Positions 46,952 through 55,949 of a stretch of DNA of 64,000 nucleotides are shown here, in pieces. The first letter of the stretch is position 1, and the number at the start of each line of letters is the position of its first letter. The notes under the pieces were generated by a model. That model worked only from the letters and a program-made list of their open reading frames with translations, did not search any database and was not told the DNA's origin. This DNA comes from an uncultured Eubacteriales bacterium. Its GTDB lineage: Bacteria; Bacillota; Clostridia; Lachnospirales; Lachnospiraceae. Location of the stretch: assembly GCA_949292785.1 (NCBI GenBank), contig CASFBK010000013.1, positions 1 to 64,000 on the forward strand, read 5' to 3'. The translations under genes and the position numbers were made by a program.

Positions 46952-48658
46952 CTACTCCTGTACCATCTCAAATATGCTTTCTCCCTTTTCATCCTCCGCC
47001 TGAATAGTAAAACTACAAGTATCAAAGGAAAGGTACAGTACCGCAGAGGCTTTTTCATTTTTCCACCGGAATTCTGCCTTCTGTCCTTTTGCACTGACTG
47101 ACAGCTCAGAGTGAAATCCAAAGGCAGGACAGGTATTTCGGAACCGCAGCAGTTCCAACTGCTTTTGTACAATTTCTGTTTTCATGGCAGTTTCTATCTC
47201 TTCCTCGGACAGATTGGTACGGTTAATCTCTTTGTGACCGCCCTCCCCTGCCCGCTTTACTGCCTCGTAATCATTTTTTCCGACAAAAAGGTCAAGATAC
47301 CAGACCTGTGGCTTTCCCGGCATAAACATCTGAATTGCCCGCGCAAAAAGCAGCTTCCTGTCATCCTCTCCCAGTGCACTATAGAAGGTAGCGTTTACCT
47401 GATAGTACATATTTTTCTGTCCATGCAGATTTTTTACATAGCCGCCTCGTTCTATGAGAGTATGAATAAGCTGTTCTATTCTTTCCTCCGGAATCAGCCC
47501 TTTTAAGTCCAAAAGAGGAATTCCATCATGACAGCCCAGCATATTTACGGTGCGAATCTGTTTCTCCTGAAGCTCCTGCGCCCATGCTGCCAGCACGGCT
47601 CCACTCTTTTCCTTCATTGCATCCAGTACCAGACCGGGCAAAAAGAAATCATAGGTCATATATCCTTTTTCTGCCAGAACCTCATAAATTCCTTCTTCAT
47701 AGCTTGCATGGATTTCCGGAAGAAGGCTTAGATGATACTGGTCTGCCATTTCCTGAATCTTCTCTAACAGTTCCCAGGTTCCCGGCTCATTTAAGAAATT
47801 CCGCTCTCCCGGCTCTTTCGGCGCATAGGCAAAGGCATCCAAACGGACAATTTTCGCCCCATAGCCGAAAAGCTTCTGCAATGTCTCCTGATAATATTCC
47901 CAGACAAGAGGGGACTTGATATTCAAATCCATCTGTCCCAGATAACGCCGGCTTGATTCCAACAGCTCCGTCACTGCCGCCTCATATTTTTCAAATCCTG
48001 TATACTGTATTTCCTTCGGCTTTTTTCCTTCCTCCAGGCTCCGATTTACCATATCTGCCAGCTTTACGGCGGTGCTATACTGTATTTCCATGGCGTTCAT
48101 CAGCTCCTGAACCTCCAAACGCCTGTATTGAACCTCCTGATAGAAGGTATTCCAGTAAGGCACCTCTTTTCCATCCGGGAAACGCACCATCAGAATCGGA
48201 AGTCCCGGCTTACGAAAGAACATGTCCTTGATGTATTCCGCTTCCGGCTTGATATAGCCTTCCTCTGTCATTTCTCCGTATCCTTCCCAGAACCGGTTCC
48301 AGTTGATGAAAAAATCCTTATATCCGGAATTTTCTCCGTTTTTTACGATATCCTGAAACTGTCTGGAAAGCACCGATGCGTGATTCAAAATAAAGTCCAG
48401 CTTCAAATCTATTCCCAGCTTGCGAATTGCTTCTAAATCCCCGCTTTCTGCAAGCTGTTCATTCAGTTCATAATCAATAACAGAAAAGCCCCGGTCTAAG
48501 TCCGTATTAAATATACTCGGAAGAATATAGAAGGACTGAAAAACATCCTTTAGCTCTGGTTTTTGCAGGAAGGCTGCAATATCTGTAAGGGTTCCTCCCA
48601 TACTATCCGGATAAGCATTCAGCATGGGACCGTTATCTACACTTTTTTCCCTGTTCAT
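46952..48658 (-). CDS. gtfA: Sucrose phosphorylase (GH13)
   Basis: A 568-residue GH13 subfamily 18-type enzyme. NAYPDSMGGTL, LDFILNHASVLSRQF, the nucleophile region IVRLDAFAYAP, the acid/base LLPEIHASY and LGCHDGIPLLDL are all family marks. It converts sucrose and phosphate to glucose-1-P and fructose. The start ATG 48658 overlaps the kinase stop (ATGA). It is last in the alpha-galactoside operon, where it would process sucrose released from raffinose. Confidence 0.9.
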   Translation of the reverse strand: MNREKSVDNGPMLNAYPDSMGGTLTDIAAFLQKPELKDVFQSFYILPSIFNTDLDRGFSVIDYELNEQLAESGDLEAIRKLGIDLKLDFILNHASVLSRQFQDIVKNGENSGYKDFFINWNRFWEGYGEMTEEGYIKPEAEYIKDMFFRKPGLPILMVRFPDGKEVPYWNTFYQEVQYRRLEVQELMNAMEIQYSTAVKLADMVNRSLEEGKKPKEIQYTGFEKYEAAVTELLESSRRYLGQMDLNIKSPLVWEYYQETLQKLFGYGAKIVRLDAFAYAPKEPGERNFLNEPGTWELLEKIQEMADQYHLSLLPEIHASYEEGIYEVLAEKGYMTYDFFLPGLVLDAMKEKSGAVLAAWAQELQEKQIRTVNMLGCHDGIPLLDLKGLIPEERIEQLIHTLIERGGYVKNLHGQKNMYYQVNATFYSALGEDDRKLLFARAIQMFMPGKPQVWYLDLFVGKNDYEAVKRAGEGGHKEINRTNLSEEEIETAMKTEIVQKQLELLRFRNTCPAFGFHSELSVSAKGQKAEFRWKNEKASAVLYLSFDTCSFTIQAEDEKGESIFEMVQE

Positions 48659-49644
48659 TCTGACTTCAGCTCACTTTCTTTCATTACTCGGCAATACTCA
48701 TCATAGGTCAAAAGCTCTCCGTTCTTTGAAAGAATAAGCTTTGCTTTTCTCGCCTGACGGTGCAGCTTTTCCTGTTCAATCTCCAATACCATGGTGGTAA
48801 ACGGGCTGTCCGTTCCCTTATCCCGGTTTCTCGCCTTGCGGTATTCCAGCGTCTCTGCAGGTGTACTGTTTAATAAAATGGAAATATCCACGCCCTGAAA
48901 ATAATCGCTGTTTCCATGTGTCCACTCTACAATAAGCACATGTACCTTTTCAAAGTCTGCGCATTCATACCAAACCTCTGCTTCTTCCCTGCCCATATGC
49001 CTTAACCAGATTTCCCCTGCTCCATCCAAAAATGCAGCAATAATATCTGAAACCGCCTGGAAGTCCTGTTCCTGCTCGGTTCCCAGATAGTTCTCCAGTC
49101 CCAGTCTTGCCCCTGCAAGATAAGAAGCAAACCAGGGATGCTCCGCCAGATGGGAGGAATCCGCATCCTCCTCCCTTTCCTGCCACTGCTGCACCAGCGC
49201 AGCATGTTCTTTTGTATGCACTCCGTCCTCTATCATTCTGCGAAGCCCCCACTCCCGGAAAATGCGGAGCCGCTCTGCATCATTATACTTTGGAATCCGA
49301 TGAGGATAATTATCACCAGAAAGGGTATAGCTTCCTATGCCAATCTGCCTAAAATACCAGGAAAGCAAATAAGCGACACTGGTCTTTCCTACCCCGGAGC
49401 CACCACATACAGACAGAACCACCCTCTGATAGGGGTTCTTTGAAATCAATGGCTTTATCTGCCGGATGATTTCAGGAAAGAGCTGATTGGCATTATGAAT
49501 GATACCCGGTTCTATTTTAATCACATTTCCCGGCATATCTGTCTGGGGCAGCTCATGAAGTCCTGTGGTATCTATCCTCCAATCCTCTCTGTTTAATCTG
49601 CCTGTAATATCTTCTACTTCGATTCTGTGATAGGTCTGTTTCAT
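48655..49644 (-). CDS. P-loop kinase, sucrose kinase-like
   Basis: A 329-residue cytoplasmic kinase. Walker A is in VVLSVCGGSGVGKTSVAYLL near residue 90, followed by TLSGDNYPHRIPKYNDAERL. It resembles the sucrose kinase domain that is fused to GH36 alpha-galactosidase in AgaSK of Ruminococcus gnavus, known for phosphorylating sucrose. Here the unit is a separate gene, joined to the alpha-galactosidase by an ATGA overlap. The start is ATG 49644 with GGGAG upstream. Confidence 0.75.
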   Translation of the reverse strand: MKQTYHRIEVEDITGRLNREDWRIDTTGLHELPQTDMPGNVIKIEPGIIHNANQLFPEIIRQIKPLISKNPYQRVVLSVCGGSGVGKTSVAYLLSWYFRQIGIGSYTLSGDNYPHRIPKYNDAERLRIFREWGLRRMIEDGVHTKEHAALVQQWQEREEDADSSHLAEHPWFASYLAGARLGLENYLGTEQEQDFQAVSDIIAAFLDGAGEIWLRHMGREEAEVWYECADFEKVHVLIVEWTHGNSDYFQGVDISILLNSTPAETLEYRKARNRDKGTDSPFTTMVLEIEQEKLHRQARKAKLILSKNGELLTYDEYCRVMKESELKSE

Positions 49645-51830
49645 ATGTTCTCCCTTCTGCACTCCTGCAGTTCTATCCGGTATGCCCGATACTCTTCCAT
49701 TTCAACCGGAATAGGAATCCCGGCATTCATCCAGGCAGAGCCGAAACGCTTTTCTTTGCTTTCCACATTTTCATATACCGCATCCGGCTTTAATCCTTTC
49801 AGTTTCACATAAGTTACCGGCATATTTCCATGTATCTCCTGCATTACCACACTAATCAATGCCTGTTCCTGATTTTCTGACACAAACATCCAGGCTGCCT
49901 GTTCTTCCTGATACGGATTGGATAAACGATAATAGGTTCCCTTCTGAATCAGTTCGGCGTTTTTCTTATATTCCTGAATCTGAAGCTTTATTTCCTCTTT
50001 TTCTTCCCGGCTCAGTTTTCCCAAATCAAGCTCATAGCCAAAGGTTCCTGCCATTGCCACCGTTCCCCGGGTGAAAAGTGCGGTCTTTCTGCCGGTCTGA
50101 TGATTGGGCACTGCCGATACATGGGAGCCCACAGTAGATGCCGGATAGAAAAATGAAGTTCCATACTGAATTCGTATCCGGTCCATGGCATCTGTATTGT
50201 CACTGCACCAGATTTGCGGGGTATAATACATCATGCCTGCGTCAAATCTGCCGCCTCCACCGCTGCAGCCCTCTATTAAAATCTGCGGATAACGCTGGTT
50301 CAGCTTTTCTAAAAAGTCATAGAGTCCAAGAACATAGTCATACATCACCTTTCCGCAATCCGTGGTTGCCGAATAAATATCCGAAAGGCTCCGGTTCATA
50401 TCCCATTTGACGTATTCAATATTTCCCTGCTCCAGTATCTTACAAATCTGTTCAAAAATGTGCTCTCTTACCTCTTCTCTGGAAAAATCCAGTACCAGCT
50501 GATTTCTGGAACGGTTGGGCTTTCTTCCCGGAATTTTGATTGCCCAGTCAGGATGTGCCCGATACAAATCGCTGTCCTCAGAAACCATTTCCGGTTCTAT
50601 CCAGATACCGAATTTGACTCCTGCTGCATTAATCTTTTCTATCATTTCTCCCAGCGTACATCCCAGCTTTCTTTCATTGACGTACCAGTCCCCCAGTCCG
50701 CTGTTATCATCATCACGCTTTCCGAACCAGCCGTCATCCATCACTACCATATCCATTCCAAGTTCTGCCGCATCCCGGGCTAATTTGCAGATTGTTTCCC
50801 CTGTAAAGTCGAAATAGCTCGCCTCCCAGCTGTTTACCAGTATAGGTCTTATCTGATTTTTGTAGGCTCCTCTGCATACGTGCTCCCTGATACAGCGATG
50901 ATACAAATGGGACAAATGTCCAAGTCCCTCTCCGGAATAGGCAAGTATGGTTTCCGGCACAATCAATTCTTCCTTCTGCTCCAACGGATAGGAAAAGTAT
51001 TCCCTCTGCAGTCCCATTAACGCTCTTGTCTGATTGAACTGATCCTGCTCCGCCTCAAACTGAAAATTCCCACTGTAGACAAAAACCATTCCGTAACAGC
51101 TTCCTGCATCTTCTGTGGTATCCTTTTCCGCCACAATGACTGCCGGATTATATTGGTGGCTGGAGGTTCCCCGGCGGCTTCCCAGCACCTGTGTTCCATG
51201 TCCGATGGAAGTACGCTGAAGATTCCGCTCCATCGCATGTCTACCATAGAAACTGAGCAAATCATAATTTCCATTGACGAAGTCCAGACACGCGGATGCT
51301 GCCTTTTCCACTACAATTTTATGTTCTCCCTGGTTGATGATTTTCACACTTCTGGTAATAATGTCCTCCTCCGGCAAGACCCCATACAAAAGCACTACCT
51401 GTACCTTCGTTACGGAGTCCTCCAGAACAATCTCAAGCGTCTGCGCTTCTTCTCCCGCATATACGGCTGGAAGCCCCTTTAATCCATACTTTCCCTTTTC
51501 AATCCGGTGGCTCTTATACCGCAAATCACAACTGCGGGAACCATCGTGATTGCAGATAACCAGCGCCGCATTCCGGTAATCTCCGTTTCCCAAAGAAGGG
51601 TATTCCTGTGGAAGGGTATCCATAGAATATGTCCTGTCTTCCCCTGCGTCATACGGATTCCCGGAAAATCCTCTGTCGTAATGAGTAAGCAGATAATCCA
51701 ATTCTCCTTCTACCCGCTTTCCATAGTACAGATGCAAAAGAAAACCATGCTTATCTGCCATCATCTGATAGGTACTGTGAGTAGTCTGTATAGTAAAAAT
51801 TCTTTTTTCTTCCTGAAAATTGATAGCCAT
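49641..51830 (-). CDS. aga: Alpha-galactosidase (GH36)
   Basis: A 729-residue GH36 enzyme releasing galactose from melibiose, raffinose and stachyose. The catalytic barrel shows VVMDDGWFGKRDDDN, the nucleophile in YVKWDMNRSLSD and the acid/base in CSDNTDAMDR, preceded by EGCSGGGGRFD. No signal peptide, so it is intracellular and acts on sugars imported by the ABC system encoded upstream. RBS AAGGAAG precedes ATG 51830. Its stop overlaps the kinase start. Confidence 0.94.
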   Translation of the reverse strand: MAINFQEEKRIFTIQTTHSTYQMMADKHGFLLHLYYGKRVEGELDYLLTHYDRGFSGNPYDAGEDRTYSMDTLPQEYPSLGNGDYRNAALVICNHDGSRSCDLRYKSHRIEKGKYGLKGLPAVYAGEEAQTLEIVLEDSVTKVQVVLLYGVLPEEDIITRSVKIINQGEHKIVVEKAASACLDFVNGNYDLLSFYGRHAMERNLQRTSIGHGTQVLGSRRGTSSHQYNPAVIVAEKDTTEDAGSCYGMVFVYSGNFQFEAEQDQFNQTRALMGLQREYFSYPLEQKEELIVPETILAYSGEGLGHLSHLYHRCIREHVCRGAYKNQIRPILVNSWEASYFDFTGETICKLARDAAELGMDMVVMDDGWFGKRDDDNSGLGDWYVNERKLGCTLGEMIEKINAAGVKFGIWIEPEMVSEDSDLYRAHPDWAIKIPGRKPNRSRNQLVLDFSREEVREHIFEQICKILEQGNIEYVKWDMNRSLSDIYSATTDCGKVMYDYVLGLYDFLEKLNQRYPQILIEGCSGGGGRFDAGMMYYTPQIWCSDNTDAMDRIRIQYGTSFFYPASTVGSHVSAVPNHQTGRKTALFTRGTVAMAGTFGYELDLGKLSREEKEEIKLQIQEYKKNAELIQKGTYYRLSNPYQEEQAAWMFVSENQEQALISVVMQEIHGNMPVTYVKLKGLKPDAVYENVESKEKRFGSAWMNAGIPIPVEMEEYRAYRIELQECRRENI

Positions 51831-51850
51831 CGTAAGTTCTTCCTTTCCTG

Positions 51851-51896
51851 TCTATTTTACTGTTGCGTCTATTTTACTGTTGCGTCTATTTTACTG
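51851..51896. repeat. 17-base tandem repeat over a stop codon
   Basis: Unit TCTATTTTACTGTTGCG, 2.7 copies. The innermost copy contains the stop codon of the permease gene; the others lengthen the spacer before the alpha-galactosidase gene. Confidence 0.85.
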
Positions 51897-52719
51897 CTCC
51901 ATTTACTACACCATTTAAAATCTGCTTCTGGCAAATCACATAGAAAATCAGAATCGGTATCAGTGATAGCAAGTAGGAAGCAAATGCCAGATTATAATTG
52001 GTTCCAAACTGTGACTGGAAATTCAACTGTGCCAGCGGCAGGGTATTTTCTCCGGAGCCTGCCATAATAACCAATGGTGTCATTACGTCATTCCAAACTG
52101 CCAGTGCTGTCAGAATTGCCACAGTGGCATGCATGGGCTTCATTATCGGAAAAATAATAGACCAGTAGGTTTTCCAGGTGGAAGCACCGTCAACTCTTGC
52201 CGCCTCTTCCAGGGCAATGGGAATATTCACCAGATAACCGGAATACAACAGCACATTCATTGGCATATAAAATACCAGGTACAACAAAATAACCCCAACC
52301 CAGTTGGCAATTCCCATCTCTGCCGTCTGCTTCGCCAAAGGCATCATCAAAATCGCAAAGGGTACAAACATACCACTTACAATAAACAGATACACGAACT
52401 TATAAAATTTGCTTTTTCCCTTATTTCTTCCCACTGCATAGCCCATCAGGGAGTGAAGAAGAATGGATAACACAACCGTAACTACGGTAATCAGCAAACT
52501 GTTTCTCAGAGAATTCCAGAAATCCGTTACTCTCATTGCTTCCCGGAAGTTGTCAAGACTCCAGCTCTCCGGCAGGGACAAAATCCCGCTGATACTGTTT
52601 GTCATCTCGGAGGGCTGCTTAAATGCAATTACCACGGTCATATAAAGCGGAAAAATAATTGTAGACAATCCTAAAATCAATAACACCATTGACGGTTTAC
52701 TTGTTCTCTTCTGCATCAT
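51886..52719 (-). CDS. Sugar ABC transporter permease (MalG/MsmG type)
   Basis: A 277-residue inner membrane protein with six hydrophobic segments. The EAA loop is EEAARVDGASTWKTYWSIIF, as in CUT1 sugar permeases, and TLPLAQLNFQSQFGTNYNLA is typical of MalG-type proteins. It overlaps the MalF-type gene by four bases (ATGA). Together they import raffinose-family sugars; no ATPase is encoded here, so a shared MsmK-type ATPase elsewhere is expected. Confidence 0.9.
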   Translation of the reverse strand: MMQKRTSKPSMVLLILGLSTIIFPLYMTVVIAFKQPSEMTNSISGILSLPESWSLDNFREAMRVTDFWNSLRNSLLITVVTVVLSILLHSLMGYAVGRNKGKSKFYKFVYLFIVSGMFVPFAILMMPLAKQTAEMGIANWVGVILLYLVFYMPMNVLLYSGYLVNIPIALEEAARVDGASTWKTYWSIIFPIMKPMHATVAILTALAVWNDVMTPLVIMAGSGENTLPLAQLNFQSQFGTNYNLAFASYLLSLIPILIFYVICQKQILNGVVNGAVK

Positions 52720-53582
52720 AACTGTTCCTCCTTACGACCTGAAATCTTCATCTGTGCCACTGAAAATGCCACAATTACAATAAAGAATACCACTGCGTTT
52801 GCACTCTGGAATCCAAACTGACCGCCCGACATACCGTTGTTGTAAATCAGGTAGGAAATGGACTCTGTACTCTGTGCCGGTCCTCCTTTTGTAAGTGCCA
52901 TAACCTGATCAAATACCATAAGAAAGTTCTTGATACAGAGCACCATATTGATGGAGAAAAACGGAATAATCAGAGGAAATGTCAGATGTCTGAACTGTTT
53001 CCAACCGGTAGCTCCATCTAAGGCTCCCGCTTCATATACATCTTCCGGCACCGTCTGAAGTCCGGAAATATAAATAATGGTGTTCATGGCTATTGCCTGC
53101 CATGCACATACGACCATAACTCCAATCCATGCCGTATCCGGGTTTGACAGGATACTGCCTTCTAAAGATTTCAACCCCACCATTTTTGCAAAAGCCGGAA
53201 GAATATAGGTAAAGAAATAGTTAAAAATATATCCTACTACCAGCGCTCCCAGTATATTCGGCAGGAAATATGCCCCTCTGAAAAAGCTCTTGGCGCGAAT
53301 TTTACTGTTCAATGCCAATGCTAGAATCAGACTGATAATATTTACCACAATCGTAGTTACAATCGCCAGTTTAAAGGTGAAGAGATAAGAGCCTCCCACT
53401 CTGCTGTCCGTAAACAAATCCATGTAATTCCGAAGCCCTACCCAGTCGAAGCTTCCAAAGCCCTTAAAATTAGTAAAACTGTAAATCACGCCGCGAATCA
53501 ACGGTATGGTATTAAAGCAGACAAACAACGCCAAAATCGGAATTGTAATCAGTAAAAACGTCCTTTTTCTCTCATTTTTCAT
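52716..53582 (-). CDS. Sugar ABC transporter permease (MalF/MsmF type)
   Basis: A 288-residue CUT1 permease with about six hydrophobic segments and the EAA loop DVYEAGALDGATGWKQFRHL. AAG-G-AGT lies upstream of ATG 53582, 17 bases after the binding protein gene. It pairs with the MalG-type permease downstream. Confidence 0.9.
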   Translation of the reverse strand: MKNERKRTFLLITIPILALFVCFNTIPLIRGVIYSFTNFKGFGSFDWVGLRNYMDLFTDSRVGGSYLFTFKLAIVTTIVVNIISLILALALNSKIRAKSFFRGAYFLPNILGALVVGYIFNYFFTYILPAFAKMVGLKSLEGSILSNPDTAWIGVMVVCAWQAIAMNTIIYISGLQTVPEDVYEAGALDGATGWKQFRHLTFPLIIPFFSINMVLCIKNFLMVFDQVMALTKGGPAQSTESISYLIYNNGMSGGQFGFQSANAVVFFIVIVAFSVAQMKISGRKEEQL

Positions 53583-53599
53583 GCCACTTACTCCTTCCC

Positions 53600-54886
53600 T
53601 TATTGCGTATTTCCGTATTTTTCTTCATATTCCTGAACCTGGCGGATAATATCACGATTATACCGCTGCCAGTCCGTGTCAAATTTTTTCAAAAAAGAAT
53701 CTACATCCTTTTTAATCAGAAATGCCTGTATCTGCGCGTCTACTGCCATTTCCGACGGATAGTAATGGTCCTGATAATCGGTCATATTTCCGGAATCAAT
53801 ATAGTCAAGCATTCCATCCAGCATAGAGGATAATTCAAAGTCTCCTTCTTTACATGGAATGGCAATCTGTGCATCAATGTACTTCTGTATATTTTCATCC
53901 GCGAGAAGAAAATCCAATACCTCATACGCTGCTTCCTTGTTTTCACAATCTGCCGCCACGCAGAACTGAAGGTCGATTCCTGAATTTAAGGTGTTGCCGT
54001 CTGTGCTGCTGCTCGCCGGCATTACAAAGGAATCAATATTCATATCCGGATTTACCGATAAAATCTGAGGAATCGCATAGCTTCCAATGGTATACATTGC
54101 CGCCTCTCCCCGGGCAAAGGCAGTACATGCGTCGTTATAGTTATAGGCAAATGGGTCATTGTTACCGTAGTTCAGTAATTCCAGGTACTTTTCCGCCACT
54201 TCCCGGTATTCCTCTGTAAAAGTTGTTTCTCCGCGGTTTACCTGTTTTGCCGTATCTGCCGGTGCAAGGTCTACTGCCATGGCATTCCACGGCGCCAGAC
54301 AGGTCCAGGTGTCCTTAAAACCAAAGTAAAATGGCTGTACTCCTTCCTGTTCCATTTCATCACACAGGGCAAGCAGTTCATCCCATGTATTCGGTATCTT
54401 CCATCCGTGCTCTTCAAAAATATCCTTGTTATACAAAATTCCTGCTGCATTGGCTACATAAGGCACTGCGTAGCTTCCCTCCGTGGGAACGATTTCCAAT
54501 GCTTCGTCAATGTCCAGATACGCCTGCTTGATATTTTCCAGACCTTCGTAATCGGATAAATCCGCCAGAATTCCTGCATCTACATAATAGGAATAGTTAA
54601 TGTCTCCTCCTATTCCGATGATATCCGGATAATCCTCTCTTATGAATCTGGTTCGTAAAATCGTTGTGGCATCATTAGGAGATTCAATGGTCAGATGAAT
54701 ATTGTCATGTGTCTTATTAAATTCTTCTTCCACCATCTCGAAGTAAGATGCCGCTTCGGGCTTGTACTGTACGATTTCGATTTCCACTACGTCATCCTTT
54801 GCGGTATTTCCGCAGCCTGCAAAAGATAACACCGCAGCGGCACAGCCAAGCATCCACATACATTTTCCTTTTCCCATTCCTTTCAT
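53600..54886 (-). CDS. Sugar ABC transporter substrate-binding lipoprotein
   Basis: A 428-residue extracellular solute-binding protein (family 1). The signal peptide ends with lipobox FAGC near residue 25. DTWDEL-type hinge residues (GWKIPNTWDELLALCDEM) and the C-terminal DTDWQRYNRD are characteristic of MsmE/RafE-like proteins. ATG 54886 has AAGGAG 12 bases upstream; GTG 54895 is an alternative. First gene of the alpha-galactoside operon. Confidence 0.9.
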   Translation of the reverse strand: MKGMGKGKCMWMLGCAAAVLSFAGCGNTAKDDVVEIEIVQYKPEAASYFEMVEEEFNKTHDNIHLTIESPNDATTILRTRFIREDYPDIIGIGGDINYSYYVDAGILADLSDYEGLENIKQAYLDIDEALEIVPTEGSYAVPYVANAAGILYNKDIFEEHGWKIPNTWDELLALCDEMEQEGVQPFYFGFKDTWTCLAPWNAMAVDLAPADTAKQVNRGETTFTEEYREVAEKYLELLNYGNNDPFAYNYNDACTAFARGEAAMYTIGSYAIPQILSVNPDMNIDSFVMPASSSTDGNTLNSGIDLQFCVAADCENKEAAYEVLDFLLADENIQKYIDAQIAIPCKEGDFELSSMLDGMLDYIDSGNMTDYQDHYYPSEMAVDAQIQAFLIKKDVDSFLKKFDTDWQRYNRDIIRQVQEYEEKYGNTQ

Positions 54887-54935
54887 GTCATGCACACTCT
54901 CCTTCTCTATATTCTATATAAGCATTATAACATTC

Positions 54936-54989
54936 CATTATGCTATTAAAAATAGCACATTTTTAGTTGTTTTATTTCATTATGCTATT
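54936..54989. promoter_or_regulatory. AraC operator: two direct repeats
   Basis: CATTATGCTATT occurs exactly at 54936-54947 and 54978-54989, 42 bases apart (four helical turns), between the divergent binding protein and regulator genes. The first copy is part of the dyad TGCTATT / AATAGCA. Likely binding sites of the AraC protein encoded next door. Confidence 0.72.
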
Positions 54990-55061
54990 TTTTGCCCAAC
55001 TATTTGAAATAAACTAGCATTTTGATATATAATGAAAAAAATACCTTTTGGGAGGTTGTTT

Positions 55062-55928
55062 ATGAGCAAGTATATTTTTTCCGTTTTTCCAATCGAAAAC
55101 TTTATCGACCTTGGTCTGTATCAATTTGGCTGGGAGCATTGCGACCCTTCCCATTCTTACGGTCCTGCTGCCAGAAATCACTATCTGTTCCATTATGTTA
55201 TTTCCGGAACCGGCACTTTATACGCTGATAATTCCAAGGGGGAAACCGTAGAATACCATATTAAAAGCGGACAGGGATTTATGATTTTCCCAAAACAGAT
55301 ATGTACCTATATTGCCGACAAGAACATTCCCTGGGAATATGTCTGGCTTGAATTCGACGGGCTGCGGGCAAAGGAAACCATAGACGTTACCAGGCTGAGT
55401 ATGGACGCTCCTGTGTACCACACCCATGACCGTGAAAATGCCAAAGCCATGAAAGACGAAATGCTGTACATTATTAACCACCGGGAAGAATCGCCCTTTC
55501 ATTTAATCGGACACCTTTTTCTGTTCATTGACAAGCTCCTTAAATCCTCCTCCACCGTCCAACTGGGGCAGGACAACAACGTGCAGAGCTTCTATATCAA
55601 GGAAGCTATTTCCTTCATTGAACAGAATTTTCAGAATGATATTACCGTGGAAGACATTGCCGCATCCTGCGGACTTAACCGCAGTTATTTTGGAAAGATT
55701 TTTCATGAGTCTATCGGAAAAACGCCACAGGAATTCCTCATTAACTACCGGATGATAAAGGCAACCGAGCTTTTGAAGCTGACCTCACTTTCCATTGGGG
55801 ATATCGGAAGTGCAGTCGGCTATCCCAACCAACTGCACTTTTCCAGAGCTTTTAAAAATGTATATGGTGTTTCGCCAAGACAATGGCGGTATGAAAAAGG
55901 AAGCGGTGTAAAAAAGCCAGGCAGCTAA
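55062..55928 (+). CDS. AraC family regulator (MsmR/RafR-like)
   Basis: A 288-residue regulator. An N-terminal cupin-like sensing domain (HYLFHYVISGTGTLYADN, FMIFPKQICTYIAD) is followed by a double HTH AraC domain at about 180-280 (ITVEDIAASCGLNRSYFGKI, IGSAVGYPNQLHFSRAFKNV). ATG 55062 is chosen with GGGAGG six bases upstream. It is divergent from the sugar operon and probably activates it in the presence of an alpha-galactoside. Confidence 0.9.
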   Translation: MSKYIFSVFPIENFIDLGLYQFGWEHCDPSHSYGPAARNHYLFHYVISGTGTLYADNSKGETVEYHIKSGQGFMIFPKQICTYIADKNIPWEYVWLEFDGLRAKETIDVTRLSMDAPVYHTHDRENAKAMKDEMLYIINHREESPFHLIGHLFLFIDKLLKSSSTVQLGQDNNVQSFYIKEAISFIEQNFQNDITVEDIAASCGLNRSYFGKIFHESIGKTPQEFLINYRMIKATELLKLTSLSIGDIGSAVGYPNQLHFSRAFKNVYGVSPRQWRYEKGSGVKKPGS

Positions 55929-55949
55929 TTTCCAATAACTGCAGCTTGC

